Positions 53,223-61,636 of a stretch of 64,000 bases of DNA are shown one piece after another; the stretch's first letter is position 1; every line of letters starts with the position of its first letter. The stretch is from the NCBI GenBank assembly GCA_016716625.1, contig JADJVJ010000001.1, positions 1,488,001-1,552,000 of the forward strand, in the 5' to 3' direction. Below the pieces are notes generated by a model. That model was given only the letters and a program-made list of their open reading frames with translations. It was not told the origin of the DNA and did not search any database. The DNA comes from Nostocoides sp. (lineage in GTDB: Bacteria > Actinomycetota > Actinomycetes > Actinomycetales > Dermatophilaceae). The position numbers were made by a program, and so were the translations under genes.

Positions 53223-56200
53223 CTCTCCCCCTCTGGAGTGCCCTTGACCGGGCGCCGTGTCGAAGGCCTCGCCGCAACCATGGCCACAGGCCGACGGTGA
53301 GGGCCGCGGCAACGGCCGCCGCCGACACCCACCACGCGAGGACCCCTGCTTGCCGCGGCCCGTACTCCATCCGGACAAGGGCCCCGGGCGGCAGGTCGAC
53401 CCGCCAACCGGCGGCATACCCGTCGACCACGAGGGGCGCGCCGAGAGACTCCCCCGCCGTCACGGCCCGCCACCGGGCGTCATAGGCTTGGCCGCTCGAC
53501 AGCAGGCAATCACCACACCCGTCAGGAAGCCGAACGGTGACGGCATCGGGTTCGGAGGCGATGATCTCGACCGATGGGTTGGCTCTGGGGGCGATCGTCC
53601 GACCCTCAGAGAGGTGCAGCAGGTCGACGGCATAGTCCGCGACCGAGCCGACCCAGGTCCGGCCCTGCGCCAGCGTGAACGGATCGCCACAGGATTCCAG
53701 CGGAACCGACTCACCCGCGAGCAAGTCCTCCCGGTATGCCGTGACCTTGGCGCGCACCGGATCGCCGCCGACGGTCGCCACCGTCACGCACTCCGGCGCG
53801 GGACCGGTGCGCTCCGCCCTGGGTAGTCCGAGGTCAGTGATCCGTACGAAACCCAGTCCGCTCCTCTGGGTGAGCAAGACGCGCACGCGCGTTGCTGTCG
53901 TGGGTCGAGGGAGCTCGATGGTGTTGCGACCTGGGCCGAGGGTCACCGCAAAGGGCTCGGCGTCGTCGATGGAAACCAGCGCGGAGGTAGCAATATCCAG
54001 CCCCTCATTCTGGGTCAGGCTGAACTGCGCAAGCTCCCTTCGCGGGAAGTCGACGGCGATCCACTCCCCAACGACGGGCGAGTCGGGCACCCATGCGGTG
54101 TCGAGCTGGGGAGCGTCTGCTGGCCCATCGAGTGCCAGCGCCGCACGCGCGCTTGGCTTGTCGAACAGCCGCGAACTCGAGGTGACCGTGACCTCACCGG
54201 TGTCTCCTGCCAGGGCAGCGAGCGTGGCGTCCGTTGCCGCGCTGCCGAGGCGGAATCGCCCCGCCACCCCAAATGTCCGAGTGTCGGGAAGGGTGAGCAC
54301 GCGTTCCAGGGTGGCCTCCCCGGGCTCGAGTCCGTTCTCGTCCCCCGACTGCCGCTCCAGCACGACGTCCAGCGGGATGGTCGACAGGTTGATCCCAGCC
54401 TGCTCGGCAACGGGACCTACGCGCCGGGCCAGGTCGCTGCTCACCGACACGACCTTCTTCACGTGCAGCCCGGGTGCCGAGATCTCCGCGAATCCCACCG
54501 GTCCGCTGCCGAACCCGCTCACCCCCGTGATCGTGATGGAGAGGTCGCGAACGCGCTCCGCCCCTAAGGTGACTGCGGAGGGGAAGGTCGTCCACTGCGT
54601 GAGCGGCACATCGCGCACGATGGTCCGGGTTTCGGTGCGAGCCGTGACCCTGACCGAGGAGATCCAGTTCGCGCCGGAGTTGAAGGGGGTCAGCGTCAGC
54701 GTCGGCAGGGCGAGCGGGGACTCCGGGATCACGTGCACGGTGTTGCCCACACCGGTGCCGAAATTGCCGACCCGCCAGGCAGTTGTGAGGTCACCATCGA
54801 ATGCCTTCTCGACATTGCCCGAAGGGAACGGGCCGAAGAGCAGCCCTCGGCCCGAGGCCGTGACGGAGGCTGAGCCTTCTTGCGTGGCGGTGGTTTGCGC
54901 CGACGGCTCGAAGAGCTCCAGGCCTCGGCCGGTGTCCTCGTCCGCACTCAGGACGGGGCCGACGCCGGTGGGATTGCTGGTGCTCCGCTCCCGCCGAAGG
55001 TTGCTGTCGGTGATGACCATCCGAGCGCCACCGCCCAGCGCGCTCGCCAGATCGTCGTCCGCAAGCGCGCCCGACAGCAGGAGGGCCGGGCGGTCTTTCA
55101 CCAGCCCCGCGGCGGTCAGGCCCGGCAGTGCCCCTCCGGAACCGTCGATGACGAGCGCCCCAGTACCGGGAGTCAGCCGCACCGGAGAACCGCTGCTCTG
55201 GGTGACCGACCGCACCGTCACCGCACCGGGAGCGCCATGGCTCACGGCATCAGCGCCAAGGACCGTCGGTGCGCCCAGCCCAGGGTCGGCATCGAGCCCC
55301 TTCTCCACCCTTGCCCCATCCAGGTCCGCATCGACCACGTCGTAGCGCCCGACAACGTCTCCGACGCCAAGGTACGCCGCAAGGGTGGACATCGTGCCGG
55401 CGGGGAGGGTCCCGAGTTGGAGTCGCCGATCAACCTCGGCGAGCATGGCCGCGGAGTAGAGGCCGCCGGACAGGGCGGAGTTGCGATAGACGAAGGGCCG
55501 AGTAAAGAGCGACGGCCCGAGTTCGTCCGGACCGCTGTAGCCCCATGCATAGTCAGCGATCCCGACACCGGGCGCCATCATCACTCGGCTGCCGGTGTTG
55601 CGGGAGTTCACGAGTTCGGCAGTCCCCGTCCAGTACTTCGGGATATCCATGGGGATCCAGAAGAGCTCTCCCGCGAGAGCCGGGGCCATCCCCCCGAGGA
55701 GCGCCGCCGTCGCGGCCAGCACCGCAATGAGCCGTTGGAAAGAACTGACCAGGCGCTCTGCGAGGGCCACCGATGCGAGAGCGACGAGCACGGCAAGCCC
55801 CAGCTCGAGCACTCCCCCGATCTTGTTCGTCGTCCGGAAGGCTACGAGCCCGGGCACGGTGTCGAAGGCCCACGCCATCGACCTGCCCCACGCGCTGTTC
55901 CCGCCGGCAAAGGGACCGGCCATGACGAGAGCTCCCACAAGCACGCATGCCGCGCCGAACACCCGGGCCTGGTGGCGCGACAGCAGGACGCCGAGCCCGG
56001 CCAGCACGGGAGCACCGAAGGTCAAGACGACAACGAGTGGGCTGAGGACGTAGGAGATCCGGCCCGGGTCGAAGGGCCCGGCACCATCGGCGCCGTAGAG
56101 GGTCCACATCCCCAGGCCGCGGAGCACTTCCGGGAAGGAGTTCGCCATGTTGATGGCCTGCACACTCTCGGTGCTCTCCGCCACGGAGCGCCCCGCGGTC

Positions 56201-56961
56201 AGCGCACTCAGGGCCGGCACGAGCCAATAGGCGGACATCACGGCATACCCGAGAAGGCTTCCCACGACGATCTTGACCACGGCCCCGATCCGCGCCCTCT
56301 CGACAAGGAGCGCGTGTAACGCCACGGGAAGCAGCACGAGGAGCTGGATCAGCGGCACAACCCCGGCGTTGACGCCCCCCATGGCGACCAGAGCGAGCGC
56401 GGCAAGGACCGCCCACCGCCAGGCTCCCGAACGGAAGCCGCGAAGCCAGCACAGGACGAGCCAGGGCAGGAGGGCATAGGGCTGCAGAGTGGGGGTGGTC
56501 CCCCCGCCGACGACAACATAGGGATTTGCCGCATAGGCGAGCGCGGCGGCCACACCCGCCACAGCGCGGTAGTTCGCTCTGGTGCCGTCGCCGAGAAGGT
56601 CCCGGACGAGGGCTCGGGCTCCCAAGGCGGCGACGAACAGCAGGCCAAGCCGCCACAGGCGCATGGCGAGCCATGGCGGCAGCCCCAACCACTCCAGGGC
56701 CGCGAAGAGGGCTGCGAGGGGGGCGGTGCCCACGTTGTAGTTCGGTGAGCCCAGCGTCGGAGTGTCCAGCCATGAGCGGGAGAAGCGTTGCGCTGTTTGG
56801 AGGGGTTGAAGGAAAGCCTCCGGCTTGGTGTCTGGGGTGAAGAGTCCGGCACGCTGAAGGACAAGGGCCGCGAGCGCCACACCGAGGAAGGCCAGGACGC
56901 CATACTCCACGCGCGGATTCGACCCTGGGCTCTTGCGAACCCCGGCCTGGGTGTCCTTCAC
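53215..56961 (-). CDS. Second AftD-like/DUF3367 membrane arabinofuranosyltransferase-type protein
   Basis: 1248 residues from GTG 56961 (CGGAG just upstream; TTG 56982 is an alternative). The N-terminal about 450 residues hold ten or more helices; the first outer loop has PDTKPEAFLQP, sharing Asp-Thr-Lys with the other AftD-like protein, and RTTNKIG occurs near 375-381. A large outer region with discoidin-like KAFDGDLTTAWRVGN and several beta-rich segments follows, then a CVTV...LESCGDPF-type domain also found in the paralogue, and a final helix with a basic tail. Heads a four-gene coupled operon. TAGATT at 57002-56997 may be its -10. Confidence 0.85.
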   Translation of the reverse strand: MKDTQAGVRKSPGSNPRVEYGVLAFLGVALAALVLQRAGLFTPDTKPEAFLQPLQTAQRFSRSWLDTPTLGSPNYNVGTAPLAALFAALEWLGLPPWLAMRLWRLGLLFVAALGARALVRDLLGDGTRANYRAVAGVAAALAYAANPYVVVGGGTTPTLQPYALLPWLVLCWLRGFRSGAWRWAVLAALALVAMGGVNAGVVPLIQLLVLLPVALHALLVERARIGAVVKIVVGSLLGYAVMSAYWLVPALSALTAGRSVAESTESVQAINMANSFPEVLRGLGMWTLYGADGAGPFDPGRISYVLSPLVVVLTFGAPVLAGLGVLLSRHQARVFGAACVLVGALVMAGPFAGGNSAWGRSMAWAFDTVPGLVAFRTTNKIGGVLELGLAVLVALASVALAERLVSSFQRLIAVLAATAALLGGMAPALAGELFWIPMDIPKYWTGTAELVNSRNTGSRVMMAPGVGIADYAWGYSGPDELGPSLFTRPFVYRNSALSGGLYSAAMLAEVDRRLQLGTLPAGTMSTLAAYLGVGDVVGRYDVVDADLDGARVEKGLDADPGLGAPTVLGADAVSHGAPGAVTVRSVTQSSGSPVRLTPGTGALVIDGSGGALPGLTAAGLVKDRPALLLSGALADDDLASALGGGARMVITDSNLRRERSTSNPTGVGPVLSADEDTGRGLELFEPSAQTTATQEGSASVTASGRGLLFGPFPSGNVEKAFDGDLTTAWRVGNFGTGVGNTVHVIPESPLALPTLTLTPFNSGANWISSVRVTARTETRTIVRDVPLTQWTTFPSAVTLGAERVRDLSITITGVSGFGSGPVGFAEISAPGLHVKKVVSVSSDLARRVGPVAEQAGINLSTIPLDVVLERQSGDENGLEPGEATLERVLTLPDTRTFGVAGRFRLGSAATDATLAALAGDTGEVTVTSSSRLFDKPSARAALALDGPADAPQLDTAWVPDSPVVGEWIAVDFPRRELAQFSLTQNEGLDIATSALVSIDDAEPFAVTLGPGRNTIELPRPTTATRVRVLLTQRSGLGFVRITDLGLPRAERTGPAPECVTVATVGGDPVRAKVTAYREDLLAGESVPLESCGDPFTLAQGRTWVGSVADYAVDLLHLSEGRTIAPRANPSVEIIASEPDAVTVRLPDGCGDCLLSSGQAYDARWRAVTAGESLGAPLVVDGYAAGWRVDLPPGALVRMEYGPRQAGVLAWWVSAAAVAAALTVGLWPWLRRGLRHGARSRALQRGRDG

Positions 56962-57043
56962 GTCACTCCGAGCGGTCGGCAACTCTTGTGCGGGTCAATC
57001 TACCGAGTGCGCGAGGCGCCGGCGGATTCGTCGTGAGTTTCGG

Positions 57044-59725
57044 TCAGTGTGCTGCGGCATGCCAGGACCGGCCGACGCCGATGTGCACCTCGAGCGGCAC
57101 GTCCATCGTCACGGCCTGGCCCATCTCGCGGCGGACGAGCCGCTCGAGGGGCTCCAGCTCACCCGGGGCAACCTCGAGGACGAGTTCGTCGTGGACCTGC
57201 AGGAGCATCCGCGAACGCAGCCCCTCGGCCCGCAGCGCGCGGTCGACGCCGATCATGGCGAGTTTGATGATGTCGGCGGCCGACCCCTGGATCGGCGCGT
57301 TGAGGGCCATCCGCTCGGCCATCTCCCGCCGCTGCCGGTTGTCGCTGGTGAGGTCGGGCAGATAGCGACGCCGACCGAGCATGGTCTGGGTGTACCCCAC
57401 CCCCCGGGCGACCTGGACGACCTCGTCGAGATAGTCCTTCACCCCGCCGAACCGGGCGAAGTACCCGTCCATGAGGCCCCGGGCCTCCTCGGTGGTGATG
57501 GTGAGTTGTCGGGAGAGCCCGAACGCGGACAAGCCGTAGGCGAGGCCGTAGCTCATGGCCTTGACCTTGCTCCGCATGGCCGCGGTGACGTCCTCGGGCG
57601 GCACCCCGAACACCTGCGACCCGACAAAGGAGTGCAGGTCCTCTCCCGACGCGAAGGCGGCGATGAGGCCGTCGTCCCCGGAGAGGTGGGCCATGATCCG
57701 CATCTCGATCTGGCTGTAGTCGGCGGACATGAGGGTTTCGTAGCCGTCACCGACGACGAAGGCTTCCCGGATCCGGCGGCCCTCCTCGGTGCGCACCGGG
57801 ACGTTCTGCAGGTTGGGGTCGGTCGAGGACAGTCGTCCGGTCGCGGCGATGGTCTGCAGGTATGTCGTGTGGATCCGCCGATCGCCGCCGACGGCGGCGA
57901 TCAGCCCGGCGACGGTCTGCCGCAGCCGAATCGCGTCCCGATGCCGCAGCAGGGCCTCGAGGAAGGGGTGCTCGGTCTTGACGAAGAGGTCGGCGAGGGC
58001 TTCGGCGTCGGTGGTGTACCCGGTCTTCGTGCGGCGGGTCTTGGGCAGAGCAAGCTGGTCGAAGAGCACCTCCTGGAGCTGCTTGGGTGAGCCCAGGTTG
58101 ACATCTCGTCGCCCGATCGCCTCCCAGGCGTCCTCCTGGGCGGCCCGCACCACGGTGTCGAAGTCTCGTTCGAGGGCGGCCAGGGAGTCGGCGTCGACGG
58201 CAATGCCGGTGCGTTCCATCTCGGCGAGGATGCCCAGAAGGGGCAGTTCGACATCCGCGAGCAGCCCAGCGCCGCCGGTCGCCTCGAGCTCACCGGTGAG
58301 GGAGGCCGAAAGATCGAGGACGGCCCGAGCGCGGATCATGGCCTCCTCGAGGGCCTCGTCGTCATCACCGCCGAGGTCGAGCATCCCCTGCCCGGAGGCG
58401 CTCTCGGTATCCGCGCTGAGCTCTCGCCCAAGGTGCCGCACCACGAGATCGGCGAGGTCGTAGGAACGCTGGTCTGGGCGCACCAGGTAGGCGGCGAGCG
58501 CGGTGTCGCTGACGATGCCCCGCACCGGGAGCCCCCGGGAGGCCAATGCCTGGACCTGGGGCTTGGCGTCGTGGAAGACCTTCGGTGCGTTCGGGTCGGC
58601 GAGCCAGTCGGCAAGCGCGGCCTCGGCCTGGCTGCCGAGCCGGGTGAGGTCGACGTAGGCGGCCGCACCCTCGTGCGGGGCGACCGCGAGCGCGTCGCAG
58701 TCACCGACTCCCTGCCGGTAACTGGCGCCGACGGCAAGCACGCCAACGGGGACCCGCGACCCGGCATAGCCGTCGGCGAACCGGGCGCGGACCCCGGCGT
58801 CGTCGAGGCGATCCCCCTCGATCTCGAAGCCGCCCGCGACCTCGTCGGCGGCCGTGGAGAAGGTCGCGAACAACCGGTCGCGCAAGACCCGGAACTCCAG
58901 GCCGTCGAAGACGCGGTGGACCTCCTCCCGGTCCCAGGTGCGGCGTTCCAGGTCTTCCAGGGCCACCGGGAGATCGAGGTCGCGGATGAGGGTGTTGAGC
59001 CGGCGGTTGCGCAGCACCTGGTCCAAGTGGGCCCGCAGGGCGTCACCGACCTTGCCGCCGATCTGGTCGACGTGCGCGACGACCCCGCCCAGATCGCCAT
59101 ACGTGGTCAGCCATTTGGCCGCGGTCTTGGGACCCACCCCGGGCACTCCCGGAAGGTTGTCGCTGGACTCCCCGACCAGGGCGGCCAGGTCGCTGTAGCG
59201 CTCGGGCGGCACCAGGTACTTGGCCTCGACCGCGGCCGGGTCCATCCGCCACACCTCCGAGACCCCGCGGACCGGGTAGAGCATCGTCACGCCGTCATCG
59301 ACGAGTTGGAAGGCGTCCCGATCCCCCGAGCACACGACGACGTCGAGGCCGGCGGCCCTGGCCTGGGTGGTGAGGGTGGCGATGACGTCATCGGCCTCAT
59401 AGCCGGCCAGTTCGACATGCCGGATGCGCAAGGCATCGAGCACCTCACGCAGGAGGGCGAGCTGGCCGGTGAACTCGGCCGGTGTCGCTGAGCGCCCGGC
59501 CTTGTACTCGGCATACTCGGCGGCACGGAAGGTGCTCCGGGAGACGTCGAAGGCGACGGCCACGTGGGTCGGGTCCTCGTCCCGGAGGACATTGATGAGC
59601 ATTGCGGTGAAGCCGTAGACCGCATTCGTATGCTGTCCTGTGCTGGTCGAGAAGTTCTCGACCGGCAGGGCGAAGAACGCCCGGTAGGCGAGCGAGTGTC
59701 CGTCGAGGAGCAGCAGGCGGTTCAC
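57044..59725 (-). CDS. polA: DNA polymerase I
   Basis: Repair and Okazaki-fragment polymerase, 893 residues from GTG 59725. N-terminal 5'-nuclease (LLLLDGHSLAYRAFFALP, YEADDVIATL, GVPGVGPKTAAKWL, about residues 1-295); a degenerate 3'-5' exonuclease region lacking the DxE metal motif, as in mycobacterial PolA; and a polymerase domain with motif A SADYSQIEMRIMAHLSGD, O-helix RSKVKAMSYGLAYG and motif C QVHDELVLE. The O-helix residue is Tyr (Phe762 in E. coli), as known for actinobacterial enzymes. The start is set by the promoter box seven bases upstream. Confidence 0.97.
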   Translation of the reverse strand: MNRLLLLDGHSLAYRAFFALPVENFSTSTGQHTNAVYGFTAMLINVLRDEDPTHVAVAFDVSRSTFRAAEYAEYKAGRSATPAEFTGQLALLREVLDALRIRHVELAGYEADDVIATLTTQARAAGLDVVVCSGDRDAFQLVDDGVTMLYPVRGVSEVWRMDPAAVEAKYLVPPERYSDLAALVGESSDNLPGVPGVGPKTAAKWLTTYGDLGGVVAHVDQIGGKVGDALRAHLDQVLRNRRLNTLIRDLDLPVALEDLERRTWDREEVHRVFDGLEFRVLRDRLFATFSTAADEVAGGFEIEGDRLDDAGVRARFADGYAGSRVPVGVLAVGASYRQGVGDCDALAVAPHEGAAAYVDLTRLGSQAEAALADWLADPNAPKVFHDAKPQVQALASRGLPVRGIVSDTALAAYLVRPDQRSYDLADLVVRHLGRELSADTESASGQGMLDLGGDDDEALEEAMIRARAVLDLSASLTGELEATGGAGLLADVELPLLGILAEMERTGIAVDADSLAALERDFDTVVRAAQEDAWEAIGRRDVNLGSPKQLQEVLFDQLALPKTRRTKTGYTTDAEALADLFVKTEHPFLEALLRHRDAIRLRQTVAGLIAAVGGDRRIHTTYLQTIAATGRLSSTDPNLQNVPVRTEEGRRIREAFVVGDGYETLMSADYSQIEMRIMAHLSGDDGLIAAFASGEDLHSFVGSQVFGVPPEDVTAAMRSKVKAMSYGLAYGLSAFGLSRQLTITTEEARGLMDGYFARFGGVKDYLDEVVQVARGVGYTQTMLGRRRYLPDLTSDNRQRREMAERMALNAPIQGSAADIIKLAMIGVDRALRAEGLRSRMLLQVHDELVLEVAPGELEPLERLVRREMGQAVTMDVPLEVHIGVGRSWHAAAH

Positions 59726-59732
59726 ACGTGGC

Positions 59733-59754
59733 AGCCTATTGCCCGCCACTGACG
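59733..59754 (-). promoter_or_regulatory. RecA-NDp/PafBC-type DNA-damage promoter of polA
   Basis: Minus strand: CGTCAGTG (59754-59747), eight bases, TAGGCT (59738-59733), seven bases, GTG. One mismatch (first base) from TGTCRGTG-N8-TANNNT. Same spacing as uvrA, uvrB and uvrC. Confidence 0.65.
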
Positions 59755-59804
59755 ATGCCGAATGCGCCAGAGTGCGCCAGCCGGTGACGACCCGGAAGGA
59801 CATC

Positions 59805-60200
59805 ATGACGACCGCGCCAACCCCGACGACCCTCATGGAGCGCATGGAGATTGAGATCCTCGAGGCCACCCCGGAGCGGCTCGTCGGCCGAATGCCGGTC
59901 GCCGGGAACACCCAGCCCTACGGGTTGCTCCACGGCGGCGCCTCGGTGGTGCTCGCCGAGTCGCTCGGTTCGATGGGGGCCGCGCTGTGCGCCGGTCCGG
60001 GCAGGGCGATCGTCGGACTCGACATCAACGCCACCCATCACCGGGCGGCACGCTCGGGCTTCGTTACCGGGGTCGCCACACCCATCTCGGTGGGCCGAAC
60101 CCTGGCCTGCTTCGAGGTCATCATCACCGACGAGGAGGACCGCCGGATCTGCACCTCGCGGATCACCTGCCTCATCCGCGACGGCGTCCCCGGGGCCTAA
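59805..60200 (+). CDS. Hotdog-fold PaaI/MenI-type thioesterase
   Basis: 131 residues from ATG 59805 with GGAAGGA upstream. Hotdog core NTQPYGLLHGGASVVLAES (the Gly-rich helix carrying the catalytic carboxylate Glu) and GLDINATHHRAARSG. Acyl-CoA thioesterase; members next to polA in actinobacteria are usually annotated PaaI-like, and 1,4-dihydroxy-2-naphthoyl-CoA hydrolysis for menaquinone is one possible role. Divergent from polA and convergent with the GNAT gene. Confidence 0.9.
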   Translation: MTTAPTPTTLMERMEIEILEATPERLVGRMPVAGNTQPYGLLHGGASVVLAESLGSMGAALCAGPGRAIVGLDINATHHRAARSGFVTGVATPISVGRTLACFEVIITDEEDRRICTSRITCLIRDGVPGA

Positions 60201-60226
60201 GCGACCCCGCCCGCCGGCCCGCCCGA

Positions 60227-60775
60227 TCAGGTGAGCAGCCGAGCCCGCACCGATCGGCGGCGCCGCAGCACCTGGACCGCGGACTCCACGCTCTCCGGCT
60301 CGAGTTTGCGGCGCAGCGTCCGCATCGGCACGACCCGGCGGACCATGACCGGGGAGAACCCGAGGCGCGCGAAGAACCGGTTGGCGTCCTTGCTCGTCGA
60401 CGGCACGTTGCTCACGATGACCTCGCAGTCGAGGCGCGAGGCCGAGGCGAGGACCGCGGAGAGCAGGGACTGGGCCACGCCCTTGCGACGGGCCCCCGGG
60501 CTCACGTGGAGCAATTCGATGGTGAGTTCAGGTTCGGCGGTGAGACCGAAGAGGTTCTGTGAGGTGACCGCGAAACCCACCGGCTCCCCGTCAAGCCGGG
60601 CGAGGTGAGCCATGACATCGGAGCGGCCCAACGCGACCAGAAGGCGTTCGGCGGCGAGCCGGTTCGACCCGTCATGGCTCACGCCGAGGTCGCAGCGCGC
60701 CGCAGACCACAAGGCCATCAGTTCGGCGAGGTGCTCCTCACCGACGGTGAGGACCTCGATCGGCCGACGAGCCAT
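60227..60775 (-). CDS. GNAT-family acetyltransferase
   Basis: 182 residues from ATG 60775, chosen for its GGAGG ribosome-binding site. The acetyl-CoA loop is VSPGARRKGVAQSLL (RRxGxA type) after ELTIELLHV, and the ANRFFARLGFSPV end of the fold is present. A basic C-terminal extension (RRKLEPES...RRRRSVRARLLT) follows the fold. Acceptor unknown. Confidence 0.87.
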   Translation of the reverse strand: MARRPIEVLTVGEEHLAELMALWSAARCDLGVSHDGSNRLAAERLLVALGRSDVMAHLARLDGEPVGFAVTSQNLFGLTAEPELTIELLHVSPGARRKGVAQSLLSAVLASASRLDCEVIVSNVPSTSKDANRFFARLGFSPVMVRRVVPMRTLRRKLEPESVESAVQVLRRRRSVRARLLT

Positions 60776-60890
60776 AGAGACCTCCATGTCTGGCGGGACG
60801 AGACCCTGCATCTCGCCGATCCCCAGACCATACGGCCTCGGCCGCGGTGATGGAAGTCTTGACTACCCCCAGTAAACCGTTCGGCTGATC

Positions 60891-61523
60891 TCAGGCCTTC
60901 TCCATGCTCTCGATCACGGCGTCGGCGACCTCACGCATGCTGAGCCGCCGGTCCATCGCCGACTTCTGGATGAACCGGAACGCCTCGGCCTCGGTGATCT
61001 TGAGCTTGCTCATGAGCACACCCTTGGCTCGGTCGACGGCCTTGCGGGTCTCCAGCCGGTCGGCGAGGTCGGCGACGTCGCTCTCCAGCGCCATGAGCTC
61101 GCCCCAGCGGGAGAGGGCGATGTCGATCGCCGGGGTGACGTCGCTCGCGGTGAACGGCTTGACGACATACGCCATCACGCCGGCGTCGCGCGCCCGCTCG
61201 ACCAGTTCGGTCTGGCTGAACGCGGTGAGCATGACGACCGGGCAGATCCGTTCGCGGCCGATCTGTTCGGCGGCGGTGATGCCGTCCATGACCGGCATCT
61301 TGACGTCCATGATGACGATGTCGGGACGCAGCGAGGTCGCGAGTTCCACGGCCTGCTCCCCGTTGCTCGCGTGGCCGACAACCACATACCCGCGCTCGGT
61401 GAGCATCTCGGCAAGGTCGAGGCGGATGATCGCCTCGTCCTCGGCGACCAGCACGCGGGTAGGAACCTTGCCGGCTCGGCGAGTGGGGCCGGGTGATCCG
61501 ACCGGCGTCGGGCTTTCAGTCAT
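60891..61523 (-). CDS. pdtaR: ANTAR-domain response regulator, PdtaR type
   Basis: Transcription antiterminator of a two-component system that senses via a PdtaS kinase (not in the window). 210 residues: receiver domain about 22-140 with VLVAEDE, phospho-acceptor Asp73 in IMDVKMP, Thr100 and Lys122; ANTAR RNA-binding domain about 150-206 with RLETRKAVDRAKGVLM and FIQKSAMDRRLSMREVA. The ATG at 61523 is only one base from the 3' end of tRNA-Leu, so the message is either the 3' trailer released by tRNA processing and translated leaderless, or starts from GTG near 61457. N-terminal length agrees with Mycobacterium PdtaR. Confidence 0.92.
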   Translation of the reverse strand: MTESPTPVGSPGPTRRAGKVPTRVLVAEDEAIIRLDLAEMLTERGYVVVGHASNGEQAVELATSLRPDIVIMDVKMPVMDGITAAEQIGRERICPVVMLTAFSQTELVERARDAGVMAYVVKPFTASDVTPAIDIALSRWGELMALESDVADLADRLETRKAVDRAKGVLMSKLKITEAEAFRFIQKSAMDRRLSMREVADAVIESMEKA

Positions 61524-61524
61524 G

Positions 61525-61607
61525 TGCCGGGAGCGGGACTCGAACCCGCACGCCCGTAAGGGCAGAGCATTTTGAGTGCTCCGTGTCTGCCATTCCACCA
61601 CCCCGGC
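61525..61607 (-). tRNA. tRNA-Leu (CAA)
   Basis: 83-base class II tRNA. Acceptor stem GCCGGGG (61607-61601) pairs with TCCCGGC before the discriminator A at 61525; anticodon stem GAGCA/TGCTC encloses CTCAAAA, giving anticodon CAA; the long variable arm is GCCCTTACGGGC and the T arm GCGGG-TTCGAGT-CCCGC. CCA is not encoded. The next base but one on the minus strand begins the pdtaR ATG. Confidence 0.95.
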
Positions 61608-61618
61608 CGGGGGTTACG

Positions 61619-61624
61619 AGTGTA
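61619..61624 (-). promoter_or_regulatory. Candidate -10 of tRNA-Leu
   Basis: TACACT on the minus strand, 11 bases before the mature tRNA 5' end, giving a leader of a few bases. It may also drive pdtaR by read-through. Confidence 0.5.
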
Positions 61625-61636
61625 GTCGCGTCGCCC

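Noticed and set aside
61524..61601. Extension of the pdtaR frame through tRNA-Leu
   Set aside because: The added residues are a translation of the tRNA sequence.
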